The notes: generated from the letters alone by a model not told the origin. DNA of 64,000 bases from JANMZO01 sp031383405 (GCA_031383405.1 JANMZO010000293.1:12494-76493); one strand, 5' to 3'. Shown: positions 8,882 through 17,882, counted from the stretch's first letter. Numbers and translations are program-made.

Positions 8882-9565
8882 ATGAACCGCGAGATTTGTG
8901 GATACGTTTGCACGGTGACTGACCGCCTTCCGCACGATCCAGCCAGCTTTCCGTCACGTGCCGAGGTAACGATCGCCGGGTACCGCCGTGACCTCCCAAC
9001 CGCCCGACTTGGGTTCGTTGCGACCGATCCCAACGTTCGGGCAAGCTCGCTCACCGCTCTTCAACGCTGCGGCGACCTCGATGAGTTGACCCTCCTACGG
9101 GCTCTTCGCGATGGTTCGGTCACCGTCACCCGCCGAGCCGTCGAGTTGTCCGTTCATGATTTGAGAAACGTCGCGGAAGTTGACGAGCAACTACTCACGA
9201 TGCTGGAGCACGGGAGCGACGTTCTGGTCGAGGTCGTCGCCTGGGCACTCGGTGAGCGGCATCAAGAGGCCGCATCCGATCTCGGAGAACGGGTCGCGGC
9301 CGCGCTCAGCCGCGCCGTGATGCAGCACCCCGACCCTCTCGTGCGGGAAGCGGCGGTCGCTGCTCTCGGAAGTGTCGGTCTCCCCTCCGGCCTGCCCGCC
9401 GTACTGCACGCCACCGTTGACAAAGCCACCGTACGAAGACGCGCTGTTCTGGCGCTCGCTGCATTCGAAGGCGACGACGTGGACGCCGCGTTGGTGCGGG
9501 CCCGAACCGATCGCGACTGGCAGGTCCGCCAGGCGGCCGAGGACCTCACGAACCCCCGGGTCTGA
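8882..9565 (+). CDS. HEAT-repeat protein (about 227 aa)
   Basis: From about residue 45 the protein is a chain of helical hairpins of the HEAT/PBS-lyase type: VRASSLTALQRCGDLDELTL, VTVTRRAVELSVHD, VLVEVVAWALGE, DPLVREAAVAALGSVG, TVRRRAVLALAAFEG, DWQVRQAAEDL. Such repeats mediate protein-protein contacts; no catalytic motif is visible. ATG 8882 and GTG 8915 are both possible starts and neither has a clear ribosome-binding site. It is divergent from the PDZ-Lon gene, with very little intergenic space, and convergent with mreB. Longer plus-strand frames reaching back to 8009 run through the protease gene and are not real. Confidence 0.75.
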   Translation: MNREICGYVCTVTDRLPHDPASFPSRAEVTIAGYRRDLPTARLGFVATDPNVRASSLTALQRCGDLDELTLLRALRDGSVTVTRRAVELSVHDLRNVAEVDEQLLTMLEHGSDVLVEVVAWALGERHQEAASDLGERVAAALSRAVMQHPDPLVREAAVAALGSVGLPSGLPAVLHATVDKATVRRRAVLALAAFEGDDVDAALVRARTDRDWQVRQAAEDLTNPRV

Positions 9566-9597
9566 GACGCCCATTCAAGCCCGGGACCGGGCGGGAA

Positions 9598-10602
9598 TCA
9601 ACGCGAGTTCCCCATAAACAGCGACTTCAGGACGTCGTAGTTCTCAATGCACCGACCCGCTCCGAGGACTACACACTCAAGCGGGGCATTCACGAGGTGC
9701 ACCGGCACGCCGGTCGCCCGCTGCAGTCGTTGGTCGAGGCCACGGAGCATGCCGCCGCCCCCGACGAGATGAATCCCGTAACGAATCACGTCTTGCGCCA
9801 ATTCGGCGGGTGCGTGTCCGAGGCACGCAACGACGGACTTGCAGATGGCGTTGACGAGTTCTTCGATCGCCTGGCGAACTTCACCGAACGACAGGATCAC
9901 CGTCTTGGGGAGCCCACTCATGATCTCGCGGCCGCGCACCTCGGCGCGGAACTCGTCCGGCGTCGGAGCTGCCGAACCGATTGCAATCTTGATCTCCTCC
10001 GCGGTCCGTTCCCCGATCGCAATCCCGTGAACTCGACGGATCCAGGTCTGGAGCGCCGCATCGAAGTCGAATCCACCGACCCGGATGGCTTCGAGCGCGA
10101 CGGTCCCGCCCAGAGAAATAAGGGCGGTTTCACAGGTTCCACCACCGATATCCACCACCATTGAACCGACCGGTTCGTGCACGGGCAGACCGGCACCGAT
10201 CGCGGCGGCCATAGGCTGATCGATCAGTTGAGCCTGGCTCGCGCCAGCCCGGCGCGCCGCTTCGATGACCGCACGCTTTTCGACCTCGGTGATGGCCGAC
10301 GGAACACAAATGAGGACCTTCGGACGGTTCAGACGGGAGACGCCCACCCGCTCGAGCAGCAGACGGATCATCCGTTGCGTGACGTCGTAATCGGTGATCG
10401 CGCCTTGGCGGAGAGGGCGGACCGCGACAATGTACCCGGGCGTGCGCCCAATCATCTGCCAGGCCTGGCGTCCCATTGCGAGGACCTCCTGGTTGAGGCT
10501 GTTCAGAGCGATAACGCTAGGTTCGTTGAGAACGATCCCCTCGCCTTTGGCGTAGACGAGAGTGTTCGCGGTCCCAAGATCAATGGCCAGGTCGCGTGCC
10601 AG
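9598..10602 (-). CDS. mreB: Rod-shape determining protein MreB (CTG start)
   Basis: Actin-like ATPase that guides lateral wall synthesis. Actin-fold motifs in order: phosphate-1 DLGTANTLVY (residues 8-17), phosphate-2 VVDIGGGTCETALISLG, and the adenosine motif LVGGGGMLRGLDQRL. The frame is open back to a TGA and contains no ATG, GTG or TTG before the phosphate-1 loop. The first conventional start, ATG 10476, would delete that loop. A GGAGG sequence 5 nt upstream of CTG 10602 gives the product LARDLAIDLGTANT, matching the usual MARDLAIDLGT opening, and a length of 334 residues, normal for MreB. The upstream small membrane-protein gene ends (TAG) only 2 nt before this CTG, so coupling is likely. 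Confidence 0.92.
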   Translation of the reverse strand: MARDLAIDLGTANTLVYAKGEGIVLNEPSVIALNSLNQEVLAMGRQAWQMIGRTPGYIVAVRPLRQGAITDYDVTQRMIRLLLERVGVSRLNRPKVLICVPSAITEVEKRAVIEAARRAGASQAQLIDQPMAAAIGAGLPVHEPVGSMVVDIGGGTCETALISLGGTVALEAIRVGGFDFDAALQTWIRRVHGIAIGERTAEEIKIAIGSAAPTPDEFRAEVRGREIMSGLPKTVILSFGEVRQAIEELVNAICKSVVACLGHAPAELAQDVIRYGIHLVGGGGMLRGLDQRLQRATGVPVHLVNAPLECVVLGAGRCIENYDVLKSLFMGNSR

Positions 10603-10604
10603 AT

Positions 10605-10811
10605 CTACCTCCGTGTGCGCTTGTCGTGCGGGCCGCGGGTTTCACCTTTGGTCCGCTTCAACGGATCATTCGCCGGATCTAGCGCTTCGAGACCGCGACG
10701 AAACTCGCGCAGTCCGTCTTCCATCGACCGGGGGCGCCGATTTCGGTAGGCATTGATCGCCAACAGCACGATCACCACAACCACCGGAGCCAAAATCCAA
10801 ACCAAAATCAT
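10605..10811 (-). CDS. Small single-pass membrane protein upstream of mreB (68 aa)
   Basis: The protein has one N-terminal membrane helix (MILVWILAPVVVVIVLLAINAY) and a basic cytoplasmic tail with SMEDGLREFRRGLEALDP, rich in Arg/Lys towards the end. It begins 2 nt after the moaE stop and ends 2 nt before the mreB start, so the three genes form a tight cluster. The mreB ribosome-binding site is embedded in its last codons. I do not recognise a named family. Proximity to mreB suggests an envelope role, which is inference. Confidence 0.75.
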   Translation of the reverse strand: MILVWILAPVVVVIVLLAINAYRNRRPRSMEDGLREFRRGLEALDPANDPLKRTKGETRGPHDKRTRR

Positions 10812-10813
10812 GG

Positions 10814-11344
10814 CTATTCCTCGTCTGTACCTTCGACAGCGGTACCGGCCACAGCGGCTTTCGCGTGGTCCCCCAACTCTTCGATGAGCGTGGCATTGAG
10901 TCCCCAGTCGGAACCTTCAGCGTGATGCTCCCGCTTCCAGATCGGTACCGTCGCTTTGAGCGTATCGATACCGAAGCGGGCCGCTTCGAATGCCTCCGGG
11001 CGGTGCGGGGTCGAGGCTACGACCAACACCGACGACTCACCGAGTTCAATGGCACCCACGCGGTGGATGAGTGCGAATCGGACAAGCGATGGCCATCGGA
11101 CGCGGGTTTCGGCCTCGATCGCTTCGAGCCTCGGAACGACCTGCGCTTCGTAGGCTTCATACTCAAGCATCGAGACCCCGGACCGTCCATCGGCATGGTC
11201 ACGCACGGTTCCAGAGAAGAGAACGACAGCGCCGCAGTTCGGTCGCACAGCCCATTCGTAGACCTCGCCGACCGGAAGGGCATCGGTGGTGAGCGCACAC
11301 CACCGGTCGCCAGAACTCGGAGCGGCCAGTGACATATCGTGCAT
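10814..11344 (-). CDS. moaE: Molybdopterin synthase catalytic subunit MoaE
   Basis: Transfers sulfur from MoaD-thiocarboxylate to precursor Z to make molybdopterin. Family landmarks: GAVVLFSGTVRDHADG, LEYEAYEAQV, RFALIHRVGAIELGESSVLVVASTPHR, EAARFGIDTLKATVPIWKRE (conserved active-site Lys) and GSDW. Start ATG 11344 has GGAAG a few bases upstream; an earlier frame start at 11386 would add 14 unlikely residues. The product of 176 residues is slightly longer than typical MoaE because of a short N-terminal extension and an Ala/Glu tail. No moaD or moaA is adjacent. Confidence 0.92.
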   Translation of the reverse strand: MHDMSLAAPSSGDRWCALTTDALPVGEVYEWAVRPNCGAVVLFSGTVRDHADGRSGVSMLEYEAYEAQVVPRLEAIEAETRVRWPSLVRFALIHRVGAIELGESSVLVVASTPHRPEAFEAARFGIDTLKATVPIWKREHHAEGSDWGLNATLIEELGDHAKAAVAGTAVEGTDEE

Positions 11345-11406
11345 GCTACTTCCGAGTATGCGCATCGGCGTTTCTTCCGACCCCAAACGGCAAACCGCGA
11401 ATACGC

Positions 11407-12462
11407 TCAGCGTTGCCCCAGAATCTTCCGCCGCCAGCGCCGGACCGCGATCGTCAGCGCACCGGCCGCCATCAGCGAAACAAGTGCAACTATCCCAAGC
11501 GTGACTTCTTGACGGTGTTTCGCGTAGTACCGCGACAGACCCGACTGCCGCCGGCTTGCTACGAACGCCTCAGCGCTCGTGCTGTGCGGGGCCCATCCAA
11601 ATGCCTTCAGCCGATCAACGGCAACGACCCAGGGATGGCGACTGTAGGGCAGTGCTCCCTCAGGGCGTCGGCGCCCGGGCCACCGGTCGGTCATCCGAGC
11701 CACCAGGTCGAGCAGCCAGTCAGGGAGCGGAAGCCGCAGGTTCGGTCCGAGAAGCTCATGCGCCTGCTCAGCGACAATCCAGTCGTCTGACGCGACGTTG
11801 AACGCGCCATCGAGCTTGTTGTCTATGGCAGTCACGACGGCGTTGGCCAGATCGTCAATGTGCACGAACTGCAGCGCAGGAAGCCCGTGACCAAGACGAT
11901 CCGCCAAGCTCGGACGCACCGCATCAGCCAACCAAGCACGCGCATCGGGGTGACCGAGCGTCACAGCGGGTCGCAATACCGCCACCGCGACATCGGGGTG
12001 ATCCGCGTGCCACGACACCAACACGTTTTCACTTCGGACTTTGGCCGCCGCAAAAGCAAAGCCGGGGTTCGGCTGGAGGGGGAAGCTCTCCAGCAGGGGG
12101 ATAGCATTCTCCGGGTAGGCGCCGTACACCGAGGCGCTCGACATCATGACGAACTGCCTAATGCCATGGTGGGCGACCGCAACGAGCAGCCTCGTGAGAA
12201 TCGCCTGTTCCTGACCACCGGCTGGATCGGTCGGGTCGGGGGCAGCCAGGTGCACGACCGCTCCGACGCCCGCGAGGAGTCGCCGACAGTCTGCGCTTCG
12301 CAAGTCCGCGCGGTGAACGGTGAATCGACGAGGTTTGGCCACGCCCTCAGGAAACGGGGCGGTGTCGATTCCCACGACTTCCCAATCGGACCGTTCGGCC
12401 AACTGGGCCACTATGTGGCGCCCGAGTGCACCTGAAACACCGGTAATGGCAACGGTTCGCAT
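11407..12462 (-). CDS. NAD-dependent epimerase/dehydratase family protein with C-terminal membrane anchor
   Basis: Extended-SDR Rossmann protein. The dinucleotide motif GVSGALGRHI is at residues 8-17, VVHLAAP near 69-75 and SSASVYG at 108-114. The usual YxxxK active site reads FAAAK (F137 to K141), so the catalytic Tyr appears replaced by Phe. The C-terminal part contains a membrane helix (VTLGIVALVSLMAAGALTIAV) and a basic tail, an unusual addition for this family. Start ATG 12462 gives the standard MRTVAITG opening. The protein may bind NAD(P) without normal epimerase chemistry (inference). It lies 19 nt downstream of the Zincin_2 gene and upstream of moaE. Confidence 0.85.
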   Translation of the reverse strand: MRTVAITGVSGALGRHIVAQLAERSDWEVVGIDTAPFPEGVAKPRRFTVHRADLRSADCRRLLAGVGAVVHLAAPDPTDPAGGQEQAILTRLLVAVAHHGIRQFVMMSSASVYGAYPENAIPLLESFPLQPNPGFAFAAAKVRSENVLVSWHADHPDVAVAVLRPAVTLGHPDARAWLADAVRPSLADRLGHGLPALQFVHIDDLANAVVTAIDNKLDGAFNVASDDWIVAEQAHELLGPNLRLPLPDWLLDLVARMTDRWPGRRRPEGALPYSRHPWVVAVDRLKAFGWAPHSTSAEAFVASRRQSGLSRYYAKHRQEVTLGIVALVSLMAAGALTIAVRRWRRKILGQR

Positions 12463-12481
12463 AGATGGCTGTTCGAGACCC

Positions 12482-13780
12482 TTATTCGGCGAGACCGACT
12501 CGCGCCAGCCACAACCCCGGCGCCGCGAGTTCGCTGCGGGTCGGAAGGTGCTCAACCTTTGACCAGAGCGTCAGGAGCGCCTCGGGGCCTTTGCGCTGAA
12601 TGACACCGCCGATAAATGTCGCTCCCAGCTCCAGCAGTTCGTCATCGACCGACAGACCGAGCATCTGAGCCGCTGTCGTCTTGCCGTGATCAGCCGAGAG
12701 TCGCCGACGTCGCCATGCTTCGACCACTTTACGGTTGTCGCCCAGCATCCGGGCTCCGGTGACGGCGGCGACATAATCGACGAACCCGACGATCGGGGCA
12801 AGAACTCGCGAGATGTCGCTTCGAACAGCCGTCTGTTCTGCGGTCTCAGCTACTCCGAACAGCGCTCCTGCATCAGCCAGATCCGGAAGGCCGTCGGCTC
12901 CAAAGGATTCAAGTTGATCCTGCAACTGTTCGCCGATTGCATCGGGATCGATTACGTACGATCCGACGAAGCGGTCGACGTACGAAACCAGCAGCGAGCG
13001 CACGTGAGGGATGCGCAGAACCGAATGCATTGCCGTTTCGACAATGGCGACGTGCGTGCGCGCATGTTCGACGGGAACACTCCACTCGGTCGCGAACTCA
13101 TCAATGTTGCGGAGCACGAAGAGCAGCTGGTCTTTCGGCGACGACCTCGGAACCGGCAGGTCGTAGGAGCCGAGGCTGGTTTTTGCCAATTCACCGACCA
13201 TTGCTCCGGCCTGTGAGGAGACAATCATCGGGGCGATCATGCCCATCACCGCGCTCATCGGATCACGGTCATCAGTCTCGGGCCCGTCAGTTGGCGGTTT
13301 GGTTGCCGACAGCGTGGCCGCGAGCCGGTCGAGGAGTTGGCGGTAATCCTCAAGTGACTGTGATGCCCATCCAGCCCTGGTAGTTACCACCACAACAAGG
13401 TGACCCTCCGAAACATCAAGCCCGGCCGCCGTCGAAACTTCGCGTTCGACCCGGCCAACGAGTTGCTCCATCTTGATCCGCTCAACCGGATCGGGCGGCG
13501 ATTCCACCTGTTGCCCGGACGCGGTCCAAACAGCGATCTGACGGGTCACGTCCCAGTTGAGGCCACCTGACTGGTTCTGCATCGCCGCGAGCTGCTGGAA
13601 GAGTGGACCCATTGGACCGAGTGACCCGAGAAGACCCGCAAGATCAGCGGTTCCGGTCGGGCCGGAGGGTTTGGCGGAAACGGGCCCGTCGTTTGCCAAC
13701 GCGTCAAACGGATCACCGGGGAACGGATCCGGGGGAAGCTCGTCGTCGGACGGGCGGTCAGAGGGGGTATCTGCGCTCAT
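12482..13780 (-). CDS. Zincin_2 / TIGR03624-type putative hydrolase (432 aa)
   Basis: After an acidic, Pro-rich start (DELPPDPFPGDPFDAL) the protein has a Gly/Leu/Met segment (LAGLLGSLGPMGPLFQQL), helical stretches, and the C-terminal signature APIVGFVDYVAAVTGARMLGDN followed by a basic EAWRRRR stretch. This pattern belongs to the actinobacterial Zincin_2 (DUF2342-like) family, annotated as putative zinc hydrolases. I could not identify a clean HExxH motif. The nearest candidate region is EHARTHVAIVETAMH. ATG 13780 (MSADTPSDRPSDDE) is preferred over upstream starts that read through the hairpin at 13802-13849. Confidence 0.8.
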   Translation of the reverse strand: MSADTPSDRPSDDELPPDPFPGDPFDALANDGPVSAKPSGPTGTADLAGLLGSLGPMGPLFQQLAAMQNQSGGLNWDVTRQIAVWTASGQQVESPPDPVERIKMEQLVGRVEREVSTAAGLDVSEGHLVVVVTTRAGWASQSLEDYRQLLDRLAATLSATKPPTDGPETDDRDPMSAVMGMIAPMIVSSQAGAMVGELAKTSLGSYDLPVPRSSPKDQLLFVLRNIDEFATEWSVPVEHARTHVAIVETAMHSVLRIPHVRSLLVSYVDRFVGSYVIDPDAIGEQLQDQLESFGADGLPDLADAGALFGVAETAEQTAVRSDISRVLAPIVGFVDYVAAVTGARMLGDNRKVVEAWRRRRLSADHGKTTAAQMLGLSVDDELLELGATFIGGVIQRKGPEALLTLWSKVEHLPTRSELAAPGLWLARVGLAE

Positions 13781-13801
13781 AGGCTTTGCTGCATCGTAGA
13801 A

Positions 13802-13849
13802 CCCCTGCCGGGCTTTGCATTCCGGGCATTGCATTCCCGACGGCAGGGG
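13802..13849 (-). terminator. Possible hairpin between the MFS and Zincin_2 genes
   Basis: A 9-bp stem (CCCCTGCCG with CGGCAGGGG) encloses a loop that itself holds CGGG/CCCG and a GCATTCC repeat. It lies just past the stop of the MFS gene on the minus strand. There is no T-tract, so it could be an attenuator or RNA processing site rather than a classical terminator. Confidence 0.35.
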
Positions 13850-13878
13850 ATTGCCACCTTCCCCTGAGGGTGACGGGG

Positions 13879-15255
13879 TCACTCGTCGTCGTCGAGCGTC
13901 CAGGAACCCTCACCCGGACGTAACGGTCGCCTCCACACGCGGGCACCGACAGCGAGCGTGTTGTCGATTCGTTGCAGCGACTGTTCGCCACCGACGATGG
14001 CCGCCACGACTCCACCGGCGAGTGCGGCAATGATCAGGAAACCGACAAACCGGGAGATGGGCAGGGCGACAGGGATCAACGCGCCCAGCACCCAGCTGAG
14101 TTGAAACCGGGTTTCCAGCCGGGCGAAGGCGGCACCGCGTTGCGCATCATGGCTCTGGCGTTGCACGAACGCGTCGAAAGCCAAGCGCGACAACGCCGCA
14201 GCGATTCCGATCGTTGCGGCCACGAGCGCCGATTCTGAGGGTCTCGCTTTCAGCGCGGCCAGAGTCGCGATCACACAGACCAGCACCGAGGAACCGAGCA
14301 GAACGCGAGCTTCTCCGACGCGGTCAACCAACCGGGGGGCGACAAGCGAACCGATCAGACCTCCAATGATACCGGCGCCCGCCACCAGGCCGAGCCACCA
14401 GTTCGGAACGTTCTCGCGACGGAAGCTGAACGCGACGAGGAACGTGACGAGACCGACCAGGCCCCGCTGCACCGACATGGCCAGGGTGGCCAGCCGAAGT
14501 GCCGTTCGATGGCGGTGCTCAAAGGCGGTATCCACCCGTGATCTCGGGCGCCGTGAATCCGGCGGCGATTCGCCGACCTCGACGGGTCGGTCGGTCCCAT
14601 CGACCGGTCGACGTTCGTTGCTGTCGGCCCGGGGTACCCGTTTCGTCACCAGGCGCATCGACAAACCCGCAGCGAGAAAGAAGACGATGGCCGCTCCGGC
14701 CGCGACCCAGTCAGCGCCGAGCAACCCCAGGAGGGCCCCGAAGGGCGCGGCGATGAATCCGGCAAGGCCACCGATCAGGGCCAATCGCGAGTTGGCCCGG
14801 ACCAACTCGGTGGCCGATGGGACAACTTCGGGCACGACGGAACTCTTGGCGATGGCGTAGGCCTTGCTGGCCACCAGCAGGGCGAACGCTTCCGGAAACA
14901 GCAACAGGCTTCCGTGGATATCGTTGACCAAGAGCAGGCAAAGGATGCCGCGGGCGACACCACATGCCAGAACGACCCAGCGACGACTGCCGGAAAATCG
15001 ATCGATAAGTGGACCTACGAATGGCGACACCACCGTGAACGGCGCGAGTGTCAACAACAGGTACGTGAGGATCTTCGGACGGGCTTGGTCGACCGACACG
15101 AAGAACAGGGTTTTGGCCAACGCAATCGTGACCAGGGCATCGCCGGCACTGGAGGCCGCGTGAACGATACCAAGACGGGCGAACGGGGTCTTCGGCAAAC
15201 GAAACGAGTCGGCGCTGATCCGGCCGAAATCGACCGGTTGCCATCCCGACGTCAT
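13879..15255 (-). CDS. Major facilitator superfamily transporter (458 aa)
   Basis: About twelve membrane helices in two six-helix halves separated by a charged loop (VPRADSNERRPVDGTDRP and following). The family A-loop feature appears as FVGPLIDRFSGSRRW after helix 2, and LVAPRLVDRVGEARVLLG in the second half. Substrate cannot be told from sequence; the architecture resembles actinobacterial MFS permeases annotated as multidrug-like. ATG 15255 (MTSGWQPVDF) has GGAG about 7 nt upstream and is preferred over TTG 15276. The gene is followed by a hairpin and then the Zincin_2 gene on the same strand. Confidence 0.85.
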   Translation of the reverse strand: MTSGWQPVDFGRISADSFRLPKTPFARLGIVHAASSAGDALVTIALAKTLFFVSVDQARPKILTYLLLTLAPFTVVSPFVGPLIDRFSGSRRWVVLACGVARGILCLLLVNDIHGSLLLFPEAFALLVASKAYAIAKSSVVPEVVPSATELVRANSRLALIGGLAGFIAAPFGALLGLLGADWVAAGAAIVFFLAAGLSMRLVTKRVPRADSNERRPVDGTDRPVEVGESPPDSRRPRSRVDTAFEHRHRTALRLATLAMSVQRGLVGLVTFLVAFSFRRENVPNWWLGLVAGAGIIGGLIGSLVAPRLVDRVGEARVLLGSSVLVCVIATLAALKARPSESALVAATIGIAAALSRLAFDAFVQRQSHDAQRGAAFARLETRFQLSWVLGALIPVALPISRFVGFLIIAALAGGVVAAIVGGEQSLQRIDNTLAVGARVWRRPLRPGEGSWTLDDDE

Positions 15256-15297
15256 CGGATGCTCCGGCTTAGCCAACGCTCGTCACAATCTGATCTG

Positions 15298-15768
15298 CTA
15301 TCGCGGTGGCGGAATGTAGGAGGCCGAGGCAAACGCCCTTCGGACTTGGGACTTCGGTTCGAGAATCCAAGTGGATGCTTTTTGACATTTGGGATCGTTA
15401 CCGAGGGAGAGGGCATCGTGGACTACCAAAGCGTCGAGGATCTCCGGGATGATATCGCCATGGCTGCAAAGTACCGCCTGTTCATCCACGAGGCAGCGTG
15501 TCAGTTCAATCGCCGGCCCACCGGGCCCTTCGGCAAGCGCGGCGTGTATCTCAATCGGGATCCCGAGCGCTGCCGCGAGCGGAGCGACCGTTTCGATACA
15601 ACGCCGGTACGGACTTGAGACAATCCGGGTGAGACCGAGTTGTCCCAACACCTCCACCAGATCGGCCGCCTGGTAGCGGCCGTGCGCGTTGAGGGGACGC
15701 AGTTGATCATCGCCCGTGAATTTTCCTCTCGAACCGGCGTCGGCGTGTCTCAAAAGGTAGACCGTCAC
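15298..15768 (-). CDS. sixA: SixA-type phosphohistidine phosphatase (histidine phosphatase superfamily)
   Basis: A short (156 aa) histidine-phosphatase fold. The catalytic RHxx motif is LLRHADAG near the N-terminus (residues 5-12), an Arg lies in SSPYRRCIETV, and the second His in LCSHGDII. SixA proteins remove phosphate from phosphohistidine on partner proteins; in actinobacteria the gene often lies beside polyphosphate kinase. The GTG start at 15768 overlaps the ppk1 stop (GTGA arrangement), giving translational coupling and supporting a shared role in phosphate or polyphosphate metabolism. Longer upstream starts would read inside ppk1. Confidence 0.85.
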   Translation of the reverse strand: MTVYLLRHADAGSRGKFTGDDQLRPLNAHGRYQAADLVEVLGQLGLTRIVSSPYRRCIETVAPLAAALGIPIEIHAALAEGPGGPAIELTRCLVDEQAVLCSHGDIIPEILDALVVHDALSLGNDPKCQKASTWILEPKSQVRRAFASASYIPPPR

Positions 15769-17882
15769 AGGCCCCGCCCTCCAAAGGTGGAGCCGGCGCG
15801 CTCGACAGCTTGCTTCTGGAACATCGCATGCGCGCTTATCGGTGCGGTGTCGCCCGCCCGCACGATCCGCGACCATTCGCCGCTCGGTGACAGCTCCCAT
15901 GCGGAAACGTTGTCGGCGAGGAGCGAATCGAGTTGCAGCTTCAAACGCGCCTGAAGGCTGCGATCGAGAATCGGAACAATCGCCTCGATCCGCCGATCGA
16001 GATTGCGGGGCATCATGTCGGCCGAGCCGATCAGGAACGCCGGGTCACCGGTTCCATTGCCGTTGGAGAAGTACCAGAGCCGACTGTGTTCGAGGAAGCG
16101 ACCGACAATGCTGCGCACCCGAATGTTGTCAGAGAGGCCGGGAACTCCCGGCCGGAGGCAGCAGATTCCGCGGATGATCAGATCGACCGACACACCCGAT
16201 TGGGACGATTCGTAAAGAGCCTCGATCACGGATTGGTCAACGAGGCTGTTCATCTTCAAGACAATGTGCCCCGGCCCACGAGTCGCCGACGGCATCTCGT
16301 TCATGACGAGGTCGATCATCTTTTCGCGCATACCGGTCGGAGCGACGACGAGGTGGGTGTAGTCGACCGGCCGGGCGAAGCCGGTTAGCCCGTTGAACAA
16401 CTTTATGAGGTCGTCTCCGAGCGACGGTTGCGCTGAAAACAGGCCAAGATCCTCGTAGATCCGGGCTGTGGCGGAGTTGTAGTTGCCGGTGGCAACGTGA
16501 CAGTAGCGGCGAAGTCCATCGGGCTCCGACCGCACCACCAGCGCGACCTTCGTGTGGGTCTTCAAACCGACCAGGCCATAGACGACATGCACCCCCGCTT
16601 CTTCGAGCTTCCGAGCCCAAACAATGTTCGCCTGCTCATCGAAACGGGCTTTCAACTCGACGAGGGCCGCCACCTGCTTGCCGCGTTCCGCCGCATCGAT
16701 CAACGCTTTGACAACTGGTGAATCGCCCGATGTGCGGTAGAGCGTCAGCTTGATCGACAACACATCGGGATCGACCGCCGCAGTTTGTATGAATCGTTCC
16801 ACCGACGTCGTGAACGAATCATAGGGATGGTGCACGAGAATGTCACCGGCCCGGATTCGTTGGAAAAGGTCGATCGTACCGTCGGCGTCCTCCTGCAGAA
16901 CGGCAGGCGTGCGCGGCTTCCACGGTTCATCTTTGAGTTCCGGACGGTCGAGGCCGACGAGTGGCCAGAGCCCGGTCAGATCGATCGGTCCTTCGAGCCG
17001 GAAGACGTCGAGCGCTTCAAGTTCATGTTCTTCGACAAGCATCTCGACGACATCGTCGGGGGTACCGGTCGAGACCTCCAAGCGCACCGCGCGTCCGAAG
17101 CGTCGTCGACGGAGTTCGATCTCGACGGCCGCCAGAAGGTCTTCGGCCTCCCCTTCCTCCAGCGAGATGTCGGCGTTTCGAGTAACCCGAAACGTGTAGC
17201 TGTTTGCAATGTCCATACCCGGGAACAGGCTCTGGAACTGGCTGCGAATCAGCTCTTCCAGGAGAATGAAACGGTCGCCGTCGGGCAGGGCGACGAAGCG
17301 GGGCAACAACGAAGGGACCTTCACCCGGGCGAAGCGACGGTCGCCCGTGACCGGGTCGACAACCGTCGCGCCGAGGTTCAGCGAGAGGTTCGATATATAG
17401 GGAAACGGATGACCCGGATCGACCGCAAGCGGCGTAAGCACGGGAAATACACCATCGAAGAAGGTCTTCTGCAACGCCTCCCGGTCGGCGTCGTCGAGTT
17501 CGTGCCACTGGACAATGGACACACCGTGCTCGGCAAGCGCCGGAATAAGTTCACGAAAGAAGAGCAGGTCATGGCGCGAAACAATTTCCCGCACCGCCGA
17601 ACGCAGTACCGCCAGTTGCGCCCGGGGCTTCAGGCCGTCGAGGGTACGCTGATCCACGCCGGCTTCGATCTGGTCTTTGATTCCAGCCACGCGGACTTCG
17701 AAGAACTCATCGAGGTTGCTTGCAAAGATCGCGCAGAACTTGACCCGTTCGAGGAGCGCCACCTCGGGATCGATCGCAAGGGACAGCACGCGCCCGTTGA
17801 AATCGAGCCACGACAGCTCACGGTTCAAGTAACGGGAGGACCGTTCAGTCAACGATCCCGCAGTGGCGGCACGACGGGGCAT
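15765..17882 (-). CDS. ppk1: Polyphosphate kinase Ppk1 (705 aa)
   Basis: Reversibly transfers the ATP gamma-phosphate to polyphosphate. Order of family features: N-terminal YLNRELSWLDFNGRVL and FASNLDEFFEVRVAG, IDLFQRIRAGDILVHHPYDSF, the phospho-acceptor His region GLVGLKTHTKVALVVR, GNYNSATARIYEDLGLF, and the second conserved His in VGRFLEHSRLWYF. Length is typical. Start ATG 17882 (MPRRAATAGS) has GGAG upstream. A 36-38 bp near-duplicate of its first codons lies directly upstream at 17901-17938. sixA overlaps the 3' end, and the TatA cluster lies upstream. Confidence 0.96.
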   Translation of the reverse strand: MPRRAATAGSLTERSSRYLNRELSWLDFNGRVLSLAIDPEVALLERVKFCAIFASNLDEFFEVRVAGIKDQIEAGVDQRTLDGLKPRAQLAVLRSAVREIVSRHDLLFFRELIPALAEHGVSIVQWHELDDADREALQKTFFDGVFPVLTPLAVDPGHPFPYISNLSLNLGATVVDPVTGDRRFARVKVPSLLPRFVALPDGDRFILLEELIRSQFQSLFPGMDIANSYTFRVTRNADISLEEGEAEDLLAAVEIELRRRRFGRAVRLEVSTGTPDDVVEMLVEEHELEALDVFRLEGPIDLTGLWPLVGLDRPELKDEPWKPRTPAVLQEDADGTIDLFQRIRAGDILVHHPYDSFTTSVERFIQTAAVDPDVLSIKLTLYRTSGDSPVVKALIDAAERGKQVAALVELKARFDEQANIVWARKLEEAGVHVVYGLVGLKTHTKVALVVRSEPDGLRRYCHVATGNYNSATARIYEDLGLFSAQPSLGDDLIKLFNGLTGFARPVDYTHLVVAPTGMREKMIDLVMNEMPSATRGPGHIVLKMNSLVDQSVIEALYESSQSGVSVDLIIRGICCLRPGVPGLSDNIRVRSIVGRFLEHSRLWYFSNGNGTGDPAFLIGSADMMPRNLDRRIEAIVPILDRSLQARLKLQLDSLLADNVSAWELSPSGEWSRIVRAGDTAPISAHAMFQKQAVERAGSTFGGRGL

